Assembly (NCBI GenBank): GCA_020630145.1
Contig: JAHDBX010000095.1
Coordinates: 1-6,742 of the forward strand
Direction: 5' to 3'
Source of the DNA: Gammaproteobacteria bacterium
GTDB taxonomy: Bacteria > Pseudomonadota > Gammaproteobacteria > HTCC5015
Length of the DNA stretch: 6,742 bases
Position numbers and translations under genes: made by a program. Numbering within the stretch: position 1 is the stretch's first letter; every line of letters begins with the position of its first letter. The notes below the pieces were generated by a model. That model saw nothing but the letters and a program-made list of their open reading frames with translations, searched no databases and had not been told where the DNA came from. Below, one piece after another: positions 1 through 6,610 of this stretch.

Positions 1-603
1 TTTGCCTACTTGCAAACGCTGTTTACACCAGAACAGCTAACCTTACATAATGTAGACGCACTAAAATTTAACTTTAGCGAACTACTACCCAAACAGCCTG
101 AACAAGCATTTAGAATTATTGGTAACTTGCCTTATAATATTTCTACACCCATTTTGTTTCATTTGCTAGAACATAAGCGAAAAATAATCGATATGCACTT
201 TATGCTACAAAAAGAAGTCGTCGAACGTATGGCAGCCGCACCTGGAAATAAAACCTACGGGCGCTTATCGGTGATTTTGCAATATTACTGCCAAGTCGAT
301 TATTTATTTACCGTCAAACCTGGTGCGTTTACACCTGCGCCTGCCGTTGACTCAGCTATCGTTCGCTTAACGCCACGCAAAACTGCGCCAGCAGAAGTGG
401 GCTCCACCAAAATCTTTGAACAACTCGTGACAAAATCATTCTCACAACGCCGAAAAACCCTACGCAATAACGTAAAGGGCCTATTAAACGAAGCAGATAT
501 ACAAGCATGTGATATTGACCCCAGTACCCGGCCAGAGCAATTATCACTCGATAATTTTGCAGCACTATCACTTTGTTTGCATAAAAAAGCAGCTTCTACT
601 TAA
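1..603 (+). CDS. rsmA: 16S rRNA (adenine1518/1519-N6) dimethyltransferase RsmA, 5'-truncated by window edge
   Basis: RsmA (KsgA) uses S-adenosylmethionine to dimethylate two adjacent adenines in the 3' terminal helix 45 loop of 16S rRNA, a late checkpoint of 30S assembly in the cytoplasm. The reading frame is open from base 1, so the gene begins outside the window. About 200 residues are present of the usual 270 or so, and the glycine-rich SAM-binding motif I lies upstream. Visible hallmarks are the catalytic NLPYNIST motif (bases about 124-147), the following HFMLQKEVVERM segment, YGRLSV, the AFTPAPAVDSAIVRL stretch, and the C-terminal FSQRRKTLRNN helix that contacts RNA. It resembles E. coli KsgA along its whole length. 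The TTG at base 10 is an internal leucine codon, not a start. apaG follows after 51 bases, the standard gammaproteobacterial order. Identification is secure. Confidence 0.97.
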   Translation, partial: FAYLQTLFTPEQLTLHNVDALKFNFSELLPKQPEQAFRIIGNLPYNISTPILFHLLEHKRKIIDMHFMLQKEVVERMAAAPGNKTYGRLSVILQYYCQVDYLFTVKPGAFTPAPAVDSAIVRLTPRKTAPAEVGSTKIFEQLVTKSFSQRRKTLRNNVKGLLNEADIQACDIDPSTRPEQLSLDNFAALSLCLHKKAAST

Positions 604-623
604 TTTTTATGCCCGACGTTCGC

Positions 624-629
624 TATAAT
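624..629 (+). promoter_or_regulatory. possible -10 element (TATAAT) ahead of apaG
   Basis: A perfect TATAAT lies in the short gap between rsmA and apaG, 25 bases before the apaG start. At 17-18 bases upstream only a poor -35 match is seen (TTAATT at 600-605), and there is no extended -10 TGn. It could be an internal promoter for apaG-apaH, or chance in AT-rich DNA. Confidence 0.3.
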
Positions 630-654
630 AAAGTAAGAATAGGAATAAAAAATT

Positions 655-1032
655 ATGCCAAATGATTCAGATATATCAGTTGATGTAAAAACTAGCTATA
701 TAGACACACAATCATCAGAACAAGATAATCGCTTTGTTTTTTCATATACGATTAAAATCACCAACTCTGGTGCTGTAGGCGCCAAGCTACTTACGCGCCA
801 TTGGTTAGTAACCGATGCCAATGGTAAAGTACAAGAAGTTCATGGTGAAGGTGTAGTGGGTGAACAACCTCATCTACAGCCTGGTGAAACATATGAATAT
901 ACTAGCGGTACAATACTAGAAACATCTATCGGCACAATGGGTGGCAGCTATCAAATGATTGACGACAAAGGCCAACCCTTCGATGCAACGGTCGATGAGT
1001 TTGTTCTTTCTATCCCACGTACCCTGCACTAA
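655..1032 (+). CDS. apaG: Co2+/Mg2+ efflux protein ApaG (ApaG/CorD domain)
   Basis: ApaG is a small single-domain beta-sandwich protein with an immunoglobulin/FN3-like fold. It was linked genetically to cobalt resistance and magnesium efflux (CorD), but its molecular role is still unclear. The 125-residue length is typical. Family hallmarks are visible: RHWLVTDANGKVQEVHGEGVVG at residues 48-69 (given in part: RHW, TDANG, GEGVVGEQP), then LQPGETYEYTSG at 74-85, the GTMGGSYQM turn at 93-101 and the acidic F/L end. The ATG at 655 is supported by AGGA at 641-644, 10 bases upstream. No signal peptide or membrane segment is present, so the protein is cytosolic. It sits between rsmA and apaH as in E. 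coli; 22 bases separate it from apaH. The family call is secure; the biochemical role is not. Confidence 0.96.
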   Translation: MPNDSDISVDVKTSYIDTQSSEQDNRFVFSYTIKITNSGAVGAKLLTRHWLVTDANGKVQEVHGEGVVGEQPHLQPGETYEYTSGTILETSIGTMGGSYQMIDDKGQPFDATVDEFVLSIPRTLH

Positions 1033-1054
1033 GTAGCAAAAGCACACTAAATAT

Positions 1055-1894
1055 ATGAGCAGCACTGTATATGCCATTGGTGATATTCAAGGTTGCTACA
1101 AAGAGTTTAAGGCGCTGCTCAAAAAAATTGACTTTGCCCCCGATACTCAACAACTTTGGATAGCGGGTGACCTAGTTAATCGTGGCCCTGATTCACTTCA
1201 AGTATTACGCTACATTAAAGCTTTACATGACGAAGGCGCCGCCAAAGTTGTATTAGGCAATCATGATCTACACTTACTAGCGGCGGCTGCGGGTTTGCGC
1301 GAACAACATGCTAGCGACACCCTTAAACCCATACTCAAAGCCAAAGATAGTGACCAACTGTGTGAGTGGCTTAGCCAGCAGCCATTAATGCACTACAGTA
1401 AAAAACATCGTTTTGCTATGACACATGCTGGTATATCCCCACAATGGAGTATTAAAGAAGCCTTATCATATGCCCAAGAAGTAGAAAGCATATTGCGCAG
1501 CGACAAGAGATCATCATTACTCGCTGCAATGTATGGAAATGAACCAAATTTATGGGACACAAAACTTACGGGCATGAATCGCTATCGCTTTATTATTAAT
1601 GCTTTTACACGTATGCGTTTTTGTGACGAAAACACAGGTGCACTAAACTTTGACGACAAAAGCAAACCCGGTATGCAAGCTCCCCACCTTAGCCCATGGT
1701 TTGCATGCAAAAGCCGCCAACACAATACTCGCATAGTATTTGGGCACTGGGCAGCCTTAGAACTCAGTCACGAAGAATGCTTGAAACACGGTGTATTCCA
1801 CATTGACACTGGCTGTGTTTGGGGTCGACAATTAACCGCTCTCAACTTAAGCAGCTTGCAACGAGTACAAGTTAATAGCGAGTTAGCAGCCTAA
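1055..1894 (+). CDS. apaH: Symmetrical bis(5'-nucleosyl)-tetraphosphatase (Ap4A hydrolase)
   Basis: ApaH splits diadenosine tetraphosphate into two ADP and can also act as a decapping enzyme on Np4-capped RNA. It belongs to the calcineurin-like metallophosphoesterases and is cytosolic. The 279 residues match the family (E. coli has 280). Metal-centre motifs are in order: GDIQGC at 9-14, GDLVNRGPDS at 38-47, GNHDLHLLA at 68-76, THAGISPQW at 123-131 and FGHWAALE at 229-236. NAFTRMRFC at 182-190 is a strong ApaH signature. The first motif has Gln where the general superfamily (and E. coli ApaH) has His; this variant is known in Pseudomonas-type ApaH, so the enzyme is expected to be active. The start at 1055 has no clear Shine-Dalgarno sequence, but the first motif begins only eight residues later, so no other start fits. 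Translation may be coupled to apaG. Confidence 0.97.
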   Translation: MSSTVYAIGDIQGCYKEFKALLKKIDFAPDTQQLWIAGDLVNRGPDSLQVLRYIKALHDEGAAKVVLGNHDLHLLAAAAGLREQHASDTLKPILKAKDSDQLCEWLSQQPLMHYSKKHRFAMTHAGISPQWSIKEALSYAQEVESILRSDKRSSLLAAMYGNEPNLWDTKLTGMNRYRFIINAFTRMRFCDENTGALNFDDKSKPGMQAPHLSPWFACKSRQHNTRIVFGHWAALELSHEECLKHGVFHIDTGCVWGRQLTALNLSSLQRVQVNSELAA

Positions 1895-1931
1895 TATGTA
1901 CACGAAACTTACTTATTTAATCGGGGCGGCA

Positions 1932-2408
1932 ATGCTAAAAATTACAGGCAACATAAACAAAACGTGGTTAGCGCTTATATTAAGCAGCCTACTAATAGCA
2001 TGCGCGTCATCACCTAAAGATCACGGCAGTTCATTGAGTGATGCTCAAGGCATATATTGCGCAAACCCACAAAGCTATGCTGGCAAAGCAGTTGGCTCCG
2101 GTCATTGTGTCGCATTAATTCAAACATGCAGTGCCGCGCCACTCACAAAATATTGGCGCCCCTCTATACCCGTTAAAGGCAATATTATTCCTGCAGGTAG
2201 CATCATAGCGACCTTCAAAAATGGCCGTTACCCTAACAAAAGTGGCTACCATGCCGCTATCTATATATCACAAAATAAAAAAGGTATATTAGTCTGGGAC
2301 CAATGGGTAGGTAAACCCGTACATAAGCGCTTAATTCGGTTTAAAGGCGGCAAAGGCGCAGCCAGCAATGATGGCGATCGCTATCGACTAGTGAAGTTTA
2401 TTAGGTGA
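1932..2408 (+). CDS. BPSL0067-like family lipoprotein (NlpC/P60-type Cys/His fold)
   Basis: This is a predicted secreted lipoprotein of 158 residues. The N-terminus has a lysine-containing n-region, a hydrophobic stretch (WLALILSSLL) and the lipobox LIAC, with the lipidated Cys at residue 24. No Asp follows it, so outer-membrane sorting is likely. The mature domain carries GSGHCVALIQ (candidate nucleophile Cys59), ATFKNGRYPN, SGYHAAIYI (candidate His107), WDQWVGKPVH and a closing NDGDRYRLV. From memory, this motif order matches proteins called BPSL0067 family, which resemble NlpC/P60 and CHAP cysteine peptidases. Cleavage of cell-wall peptides is an inference only. I chose ATG 1932 because GGGGCGG lies just upstream (1923-1929) and it gives a normal-length signal peptide. 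ATG 1896, one base after the apaH stop, would add 12 residues and has no good ribosome site. No immunity-type partner gene is visible nearby. It is probably co-transcribed with apaH. Confidence 0.82.
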   Translation: MLKITGNINKTWLALILSSLLIACASSPKDHGSSLSDAQGIYCANPQSYAGKAVGSGHCVALIQTCSAAPLTKYWRPSIPVKGNIIPAGSIIATFKNGRYPNKSGYHAAIYISQNKKGILVWDQWVGKPVHKRLIRFKGGKGAASNDGDRYRLVKFIR

Positions 2409-2432
2409 TTTAATACCTTTAATCGCCATTTT
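2404..2432 (+). terminator. weak candidate intrinsic terminator after the lipoprotein gene
   Basis: GGTGATT (2404-2410) can pair with AATCGCC (2421-2427), giving seven pairs including one U-G wobble and a 10-base loop. The stem is followed by ATTTTAATT. The stem contains the stop codon TGA of the lipoprotein gene. The U-tract is short, so termination would be partial at best. Confidence 0.35.
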
Positions 2433-2452
2433 AATTACTGCTATTCACAAAC

Positions 2453-2458
2453 TATAGT
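2453..2458 (+). promoter_or_regulatory. possible -10 element (TATAGT) ahead of lemA
   Basis: In the 95-base gap before lemA, TATAGT lies 45 bases upstream of the lemA ATG. The best -35 candidate is TTAATT at 2431-2436 with a 16-base spacer, which is a poor match. A change of transcription unit here is plausible from the gap and the candidate terminator just upstream. Confidence 0.25.
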
Positions 2459-2503
2459 AAACTGTTTTCACTTCGCCTTACAACGAACTGATAGGAAAGC
2501 ATT

Positions 2504-3100
2504 ATGTCTACAGGTACCATTATATTTTTAGTCGTTCTAGCTATACTGATTTTTTACGCCATCAGTATATACAATCGTTTAGTGTCTCTTAAAAACCGCT
2601 TTCAAAATGCTTTTGCTCAAATTGATGTACAACTCAAAAGGCGTCATGACTTGATCCCAAACCTAGTTGAAACGGCTAAAGGCTATATTAAGCACGAACG
2701 TGAAACACTAGAAGCGGTTATATCAGCACGTAACGAAGCCTCAGCAGGCTTAAATGCGGTTAAAGACAACATGACTGATGGTAGTTTATTACAGCAACTC
2801 GGCAATGCTGAAGGTATGCTAAGTAGCGCTTTAGGCAAATTAAGCGTTGTTGTTGAGGCCTACCCAGAACTAAAAGCGAATGAAAACATGATGCAGTTAA
2901 GCGAAGAACTCACTTCAACTGAAAATCGCGTTGGTTTTGCTCGCCAAGCCTATAATGACGCCGTCACAGCATATAACGAATACAAGCAAAGTTTTCCACC
3001 TGTGTTTTTCGCTAACTTTTTTGGTCATAGCCTAGATGCTAATTTACTTGAGTTTGAAGACCGCGCTGAAATACAGGCGGCACCCAAAGTATCATTTTAA
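2504..3100 (+). CDS. lemA: LemA family protein
   Basis: LemA proteins are small membrane-anchored, mostly helical proteins facing the periplasm; their biochemical function is not settled. The 198 residues show the standard layout: a single N-terminal membrane helix at about 5-24 (IIFLVVLAILIFYAISIY), then RLVSLKNRFQNAFAQIDVQL and the signature KRRHDLIPNLVETAKGY (45-61). Long amphipathic helices follow, with AYPELKANENM (119-129), TENRVGFARQAYNDAV (139-154) and the closing YNEYKQSFP segment, all typical of the family. Start ATG 2504 has AGGA at 2493-2496 with 7-base spacing. The C-terminal 30 residues, including FEDRAEIQAAPKV, are typical of the family. A membrane M48 protease gene follows by 35 bases; this lemA-M48 pairing is frequent in proteobacteria and suggests that LemA is a partner, adaptor or substrate of the protease. 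The pairing is known; the physical interaction is my inference. Confidence 0.95.
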   Translation: MSTGTIIFLVVLAILIFYAISIYNRLVSLKNRFQNAFAQIDVQLKRRHDLIPNLVETAKGYIKHERETLEAVISARNEASAGLNAVKDNMTDGSLLQQLGNAEGMLSSALGKLSVVVEAYPELKANENMMQLSEELTSTENRVGFARQAYNDAVTAYNEYKQSFPPVFFANFFGHSLDANLLEFEDRAEIQAAPKVSF

Positions 3101-3135
3101 GCCATAGCCATTAGTTTACTCACAAGCTTGTCGCT

Positions 3136-5040
3136 ATGAACTTTTTTGAGTACCAAGAACAAGCACGGCGTAGTTCACGTTACTTAGTCGTGCTTTTTTT
3201 AATTGCTACCTTGCTAATTATTGGCTTTCTAGATTTAGTTATTAGTAGCTTCTACCTTTTATCTAGTCAGCGTATAGGCATGCAGTACAGCGATATCCCC
3301 CTCTCTGTACATGCATGGGTATCAGGCAGCATCGCTATATTTATTTTATTAGTGAGCTTATTTCGTTTACTATCTATTCGAAAAGGCGGCTATAAAGTTG
3401 CAGAAGCATTAGGTGGACGACGACTTACCGCCAGCAAAAACTCTAGTGAAGAACTGCGCCTATTAAATATAGTAGAAGAAATGGCTATCGCAGCAGGTAC
3501 AGAAACGCCTGTTGTTTACGTACTAGAAGATAGCGCTATTAACGCATTTGCCGCAGGACTCACAACACACGATGCTGTTATAGGTGTTACTCGTGGCGCT
3601 ATAGACTTACTTAACCGCGAAGAAATGCAAGGCGTTATTGCGCATGAATTTTCACATATACTGAATGGTGACATGCGCTTAAATCTACAAATGATCGGCG
3701 TGTTATTTGGCATTACTTTTATCTCGTATATGGGCAACCAAATAATACGTACAGGGGCACGCTCAAAAGATTCAGCCCCTCTCGTTATTGTGGGTGTATG
3801 CACAATTATTATTGGCTTTGTCGGCATATTTTTTGCCAGCATGATTAAAGCAGCCATTAGCCGCCAACGCGAATACTTGGCTGATGCTTCTGCTGTGCAA
3901 TATACCCGAAATAATTTAGGCATAGCCAATGCCTTAAAAAAAATTGGTGGCTGGACTATAGGCTCACACCTAGCTGCGCCCAAAGCAAGCGAGTACAGCC
4001 ACTTTTATATAGCCGATGGCGTTAGCATGATTGCTCGTGGCTTATTTGAAACACACCCACCTTTAAAAGCACGCATAAGCCGGATAGACCCACAATGGGA
4101 TGGCGAGTTTCCTCTTGTTAAGCGCACACGCCAACAGATCATGGACCACCATAAGCGCAAAAAAGTCAGCGATGCTCAATCGTTTAAAACCTCAGCCAAA
4201 CACATATTTAACGCAGAGAACAATGCCAACGTTAGCGTTGCAGCAATTACATCGGCTATTGCACTGACAGGCATGCCCAATATGGACCATGTGCAATATG
4301 CACAAAACATGCTTAGCGATATACCAAGTAATTTGTTAAGAGACATACATCAACCTTTAAATGCCTACGCTATTGTTTTACTACTACTCATTCACAATGA
4401 CATTGATAACTGGGAAAAGCGTATTGCAGGTATCGATAAAGACATGTCAAAAATTATTATGTCGATACTACGTGAACATGTGCCCATTATTAAAGGTTTG
4501 CCTATAAAGTACAGACTGCCTTTGCTAGAACTCGCCATGCCTGCACTAAAATCACTATCTGTTGCTCGACAAGGTATATTCAAAAAAGATGTTATCAAAA
4601 CACTGCAATCCAACAATAAAATTGAACTATGGGAATGGTCTTTATATCGTATTATTCGTTTGTCCTTAAACCAACCCGAACCCACAACAGCAAAATACAG
4701 TCGTTTCTCCCAAGTTAAAAATGAATGCGAATTAATATTAGCGACAATAAGTCACCTTGGCAGCAAAGATAAAACCAAGCAACAATCCGCTTTCTATACA
4801 GCCGCCGCCCATTTGGGCTTACAAACAAGTTCACCAGAAAAATTCACACTGAGCACCAGCGCACTAAGACAAGCTTTACAAAAGGTTGCGCAACTAAGAC
4901 CATTATTAAAACCGCGTTTTTTAAAAGCGCTGGTGCTTGCTGTTCAAAGTAATGATGAAATTGAAGTAGAAGAAGTCGAACTGATTCGTGCTATATCTGA
5001 AAGTATTGACTGCCCTATGCCACCAATACTTTCAAATTAA
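3136..5040 (+). CDS. M48 family (HtpX-like) membrane metalloprotease with C-terminal TerB-like extension
   Basis: This is a predicted zinc endopeptidase of the inner membrane, 634 residues. Two N-terminal membrane segments (about 17-40 and 60-80) precede the catalytic domain. The zinc site HEFSH is at 170-174 (His170, Glu171, His174), with the third ligand Glu246 in SRQREYLADASAV. Two further hydrophobic segments (about 184-204 and 214-236) separate them, as in HtpX, and the THPPLKARI motif (306-314) closes the HtpX-like part. E. coli HtpX stops near here at 293 residues. This protein continues for about 300 helical residues, ending in LKALVLAVQSNDEIEVEEVEL and AISESIDCPMPP, which resembles the acidic TerB-like helices found at the end of long M48 proteases. 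HtpX relatives remove misfolded membrane proteins. The ATG at 3136 has no obvious Shine-Dalgarno sequence, so coupling to lemA is likely. It is distinct from htpX proper, so I give no symbol. Confidence 0.93.
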   Translation: MNFFEYQEQARRSSRYLVVLFLIATLLIIGFLDLVISSFYLLSSQRIGMQYSDIPLSVHAWVSGSIAIFILLVSLFRLLSIRKGGYKVAEALGGRRLTASKNSSEELRLLNIVEEMAIAAGTETPVVYVLEDSAINAFAAGLTTHDAVIGVTRGAIDLLNREEMQGVIAHEFSHILNGDMRLNLQMIGVLFGITFISYMGNQIIRTGARSKDSAPLVIVGVCTIIIGFVGIFFASMIKAAISRQREYLADASAVQYTRNNLGIANALKKIGGWTIGSHLAAPKASEYSHFYIADGVSMIARGLFETHPPLKARISRIDPQWDGEFPLVKRTRQQIMDHHKRKKVSDAQSFKTSAKHIFNAENNANVSVAAITSAIALTGMPNMDHVQYAQNMLSDIPSNLLRDIHQPLNAYAIVLLLLIHNDIDNWEKRIAGIDKDMSKIIMSILREHVPIIKGLPIKYRLPLLELAMPALKSLSVARQGIFKKDVIKTLQSNNKIELWEWSLYRIIRLSLNQPEPTTAKYSRFSQVKNECELILATISHLGSKDKTKQQSAFYTAAAHLGLQTSSPEKFTLSTSALRQALQKVAQLRPLLKPRFLKALVLAVQSNDEIEVEEVELIRAISESIDCPMPPILSN

Positions 5041-5041
5041 A

Positions 5042-5089
5042 AACAGGCAAAAACTACGGTAATAAAATTGTTGAGCCTGTTGTTTGCCT
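5042..5089 (-). terminator. weak candidate terminator between convergent genes
   Basis: Two mutually exclusive stems overlap the end of the quinone reductase gene: AACAGGC (5042-5048) with GCCTGTT (5075-5081), and AGGCAAA (5045-5051) with TTTGCCT (5083-5089). On the minus strand the 3' arm GCCTG runs into TTTTTAA, a short U-tract. Loops are long (26 and 31 bases), so the stems are not strong. No better terminator is seen for either gene. Confidence 0.3.
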
Positions 5090-6037
5090 AGACTCCGCGG
5101 CCTTATGCGCTGCAGATGCATCTTGCAAAGCAAAGCGCTGTCCAATATGCACATTTACAATGCCTTTTTGCAAAACATCAAATAAATCATTTGCCGTAGC
5201 GGCTAATGCTTCCGGTGTAGAAATATAATCAAACAAGGTTGGGCGTGTAACAAATAGTGAACCACGCTTTGCTAAATCTAACAAATTAACATCATTAACA
5301 GCACCTGTAGCATTTCCGTAGGACACTAATAGACCACGAGCTTGCAAACAATCCAATGAAGCAAGGTAAGTATCCTTACCTAAAGAATCATATACAACCG
5401 GCACGCCTTTCCCAGCCGTTATTTCTTTCACTTTGTCTGCAATATTATCTATAGGTGTATCAGCCATACTAATAACATAATCAGCACCGTTGCTCTTCGC
5501 AATCGCACACTTTTCTTCAGAGCCACTAATAGCAATAACGGTTGCGCCCAAATGTTTAGCCCATTGCGTGGTAATAATACCCACGCCACCGGCTGCCGCA
5601 TAAATAACAATAGTGTCACCCGCTTGTACCTGATACGTTTGCTTTAACAAGTATTGCGCTGTCATGCCTTTTAATAACGATGCAGCTACTATTTCACCAC
5701 TAATATCATCAGGTACTTTTACTAAATTCGCTACATCTAGTACACGTTGCTCTGCATATGCACCTTGCTTAGGTTGCACACAGGCAACACGATCACCTTC
5801 AGAAAAGCCTGTAACATTTTCGCCCACTTGCTTGATGACACCTACAGCTTCCGCACCTAAGACAAATGGTATATCCATTGGGTATAGACCTTTACGAAAA
5901 TAGGTATCAATCATATTAAAGCTAATCGCTTTATTATCGACTAACACATCCTGGCTACCTAGCGAAGGCAAGCTGATATCTTGCCATGACAGCACATCAG
6001 CATCACCATAATCGTTAATTACAATTGCTTTCGTCAT
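5054..6037 (-). CDS. qorA: NADPH:quinone oxidoreductase (QorA / zeta-crystallin type)
   Basis: This is a zinc-free medium-chain dehydrogenase/reductase that reduces quinones using NADPH in the cytosol, usually by one electron. It aligns with E. coli QorA along the whole length. The GroES-like N-terminal half has VDNKAISFNMIDTYFRKGLYP and LGAEAVGVIKQVGENV. The Rossmann half has the cofactor loop YAAAGGVGIITTQWAKHLGA, then VVYDSLGKDT, SLDCLQARGLLVSYGN and SLFVTRPTL. No cysteine cluster for structural zinc is present, as expected. I start at the second of two adjacent ATG codons (6037). GTGGTGGA lies about five bases upstream of it, and it gives 327 residues, the E. coli length. The ATG at 6040 would add one Met. 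The start lies inside the end of the upstream ACT-domain gene (overlap 23 bases), so translational coupling is likely. The gene converges on the M48 protease gene with 13 bases between stop codons. Confidence 0.95.
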   Translation of the reverse strand: MTKAIVINDYGDADVLSWQDISLPSLGSQDVLVDNKAISFNMIDTYFRKGLYPMDIPFVLGAEAVGVIKQVGENVTGFSEGDRVACVQPKQGAYAEQRVLDVANLVKVPDDISGEIVAASLLKGMTAQYLLKQTYQVQAGDTIVIYAAAGGVGIITTQWAKHLGATVIAISGSEEKCAIAKSNGADYVISMADTPIDNIADKVKEITAGKGVPVVYDSLGKDTYLASLDCLQARGLLVSYGNATGAVNDVNLLDLAKRGSLFVTRPTLFDYISTPEALAATANDLFDVLQKGIVNVHIGQRFALQDASAAHKAAESRQTTGSTILLP

Positions 6038-6539
6038 CATATTCCACCACTAGGTCATCCGATAAATTTTCTAACAATTCTTGCAAATCATGCTGCAACA
6101 TATTATCAGGCAAATATGCCTGTATATCCGCAATAAACATCATATCACCTGCCATTGCAGCCGCTTCACAACGTGTATTTAAATGCTCAACATTAATATT
6201 GTGTTTGGCTAATACAGTTGAAAGTTCTTCAACGATACCAGGCCTATCATTACCGATAACAGACAAACGAGTCACATTGCGCAGATCAATCCCTTGATAA
6301 GTACTAGCGCGGTTAAATACATTAATGCCATGCTCGTGCAAATCTGCCAAAGCTTTCTCTAAATCTGCTTTTTTATCAGCTGCAACTTTCACTCGGATTA
6401 AACCTGCAAACTCACCACCTAAACGCGACAAGCTACTTTCTAACCAATTGCCATCATGCAATTTAATGGCATCCGACAATAGTTGCACGACACCAGGACG
6501 GTCATCCGCTATAACGGTAATTAATAACGACTCAGACAT
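6015..6539 (-). CDS. GcvR-like protein with two ACT domains
   Basis: This is a cytosolic protein of 174 residues made of two ACT domains, the fold that binds amino acids. Each begins with the same ligand-loop pattern: VIADDRPGVVQLLSDAI at 9-25 and VIGNDRPGIVEELSTVL at 94-110. The first continues with SRLGGEFAGLIRVKV (38-52), which is typical of GcvR and its relatives. E. coli GcvR (190 residues) binds GcvA and holds back the glycine-cleavage genes when glycine is scarce. No gcvA or gcvTHP gene is visible here, so a regulatory role is inferred from family only, and many such proteins are annotated just as ACT-domain proteins. There is no DNA-binding domain. Start ATG 6539 has AAGAGGG (6550-6544) four bases upstream. 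It lies 47 bases after the small basic protein gene and overlaps qorA, forming a likely operon. Confidence 0.87.
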   Translation of the reverse strand: MSESLLITVIADDRPGVVQLLSDAIKLHDGNWLESSLSRLGGEFAGLIRVKVAADKKADLEKALADLHEHGINVFNRASTYQGIDLRNVTRLSVIGNDRPGIVEELSTVLAKHNINVEHLNTRCEAAAMAGDMMFIADIQAYLPDNMLQHDLQELLENLSDDLVVEYDDESNCN

Positions 6540-6559
6540 GACACCCTCTTGTTAAGTAT

Positions 6560-6610
6560 AAAAAAACCCTCTGCTAGCTAACTGCTTCAGGCAGCTAGGA
6601 GAGGGTTTTT
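6560..6610 (-). terminator. strong intrinsic terminator overlapping the end of the small-protein gene
   Basis: On the minus strand AAAAACCCTCT (6610-6600) pairs with AGAGGGTTTTT (6572-6562), followed inward by CTAG/CTAG and CTGC/GCAG with a C-C mismatch and a four-base bulge. The apical loop is CTGAA (6590-6586). A run of seven T follows (6566-6560). The A-tract on the other side makes it potentially bidirectional, but no plus-strand gene reads into it. The loop holds the TGA stop of the upstream small gene. The gcvR-like start is only 21 bases beyond the T-run, so this hairpin controls whether transcripts reach the downstream pair. Confidence 0.8.

Noticed and set aside
356..571. Minus-strand open frame opposite rsmA
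   Set aside because: Antisense to conserved RsmA residues, with no recognisable motif.
1393..1575. 60-codon minus-strand open frame opposite apaH
   Set aside because: Antisense to conserved ApaH residues; no independent support.
1932..2408. Type VI secretion amidase effector
   Set aside because: The protein has a lipoprotein signal, and there is no immunity gene or secretion-system gene nearby, so an effector role is not supported.
3516..3983. 155-codon open frame on the minus strand inside the M48 protease gene
   Set aside because: It lies wholly antisense to the conserved zinc-protease core, its translation shows no recognisable domain, and the plus-strand frame explains the region fully.
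4392..4685. 97-codon minus-strand open frame in the protease tail region
   Set aside because: Shadow of the protease gene; no ribosome site or recognisable motif.
5664..6555. Plus-strand open frames at 5664-5903, 6025-6297 and 6325-6555
   Set aside because: All are antisense to qorA or the ACT-domain gene and are rich in Ser/Cys, typical of shadow frames.
6555..6560. TATACT on the minus strand as a -10 box for the gcvR-like gene
   Set aside because: Transcription would start within or right at the Shine-Dalgarno sequence, leaving almost no leader, and no -35 is seen at the right distance.
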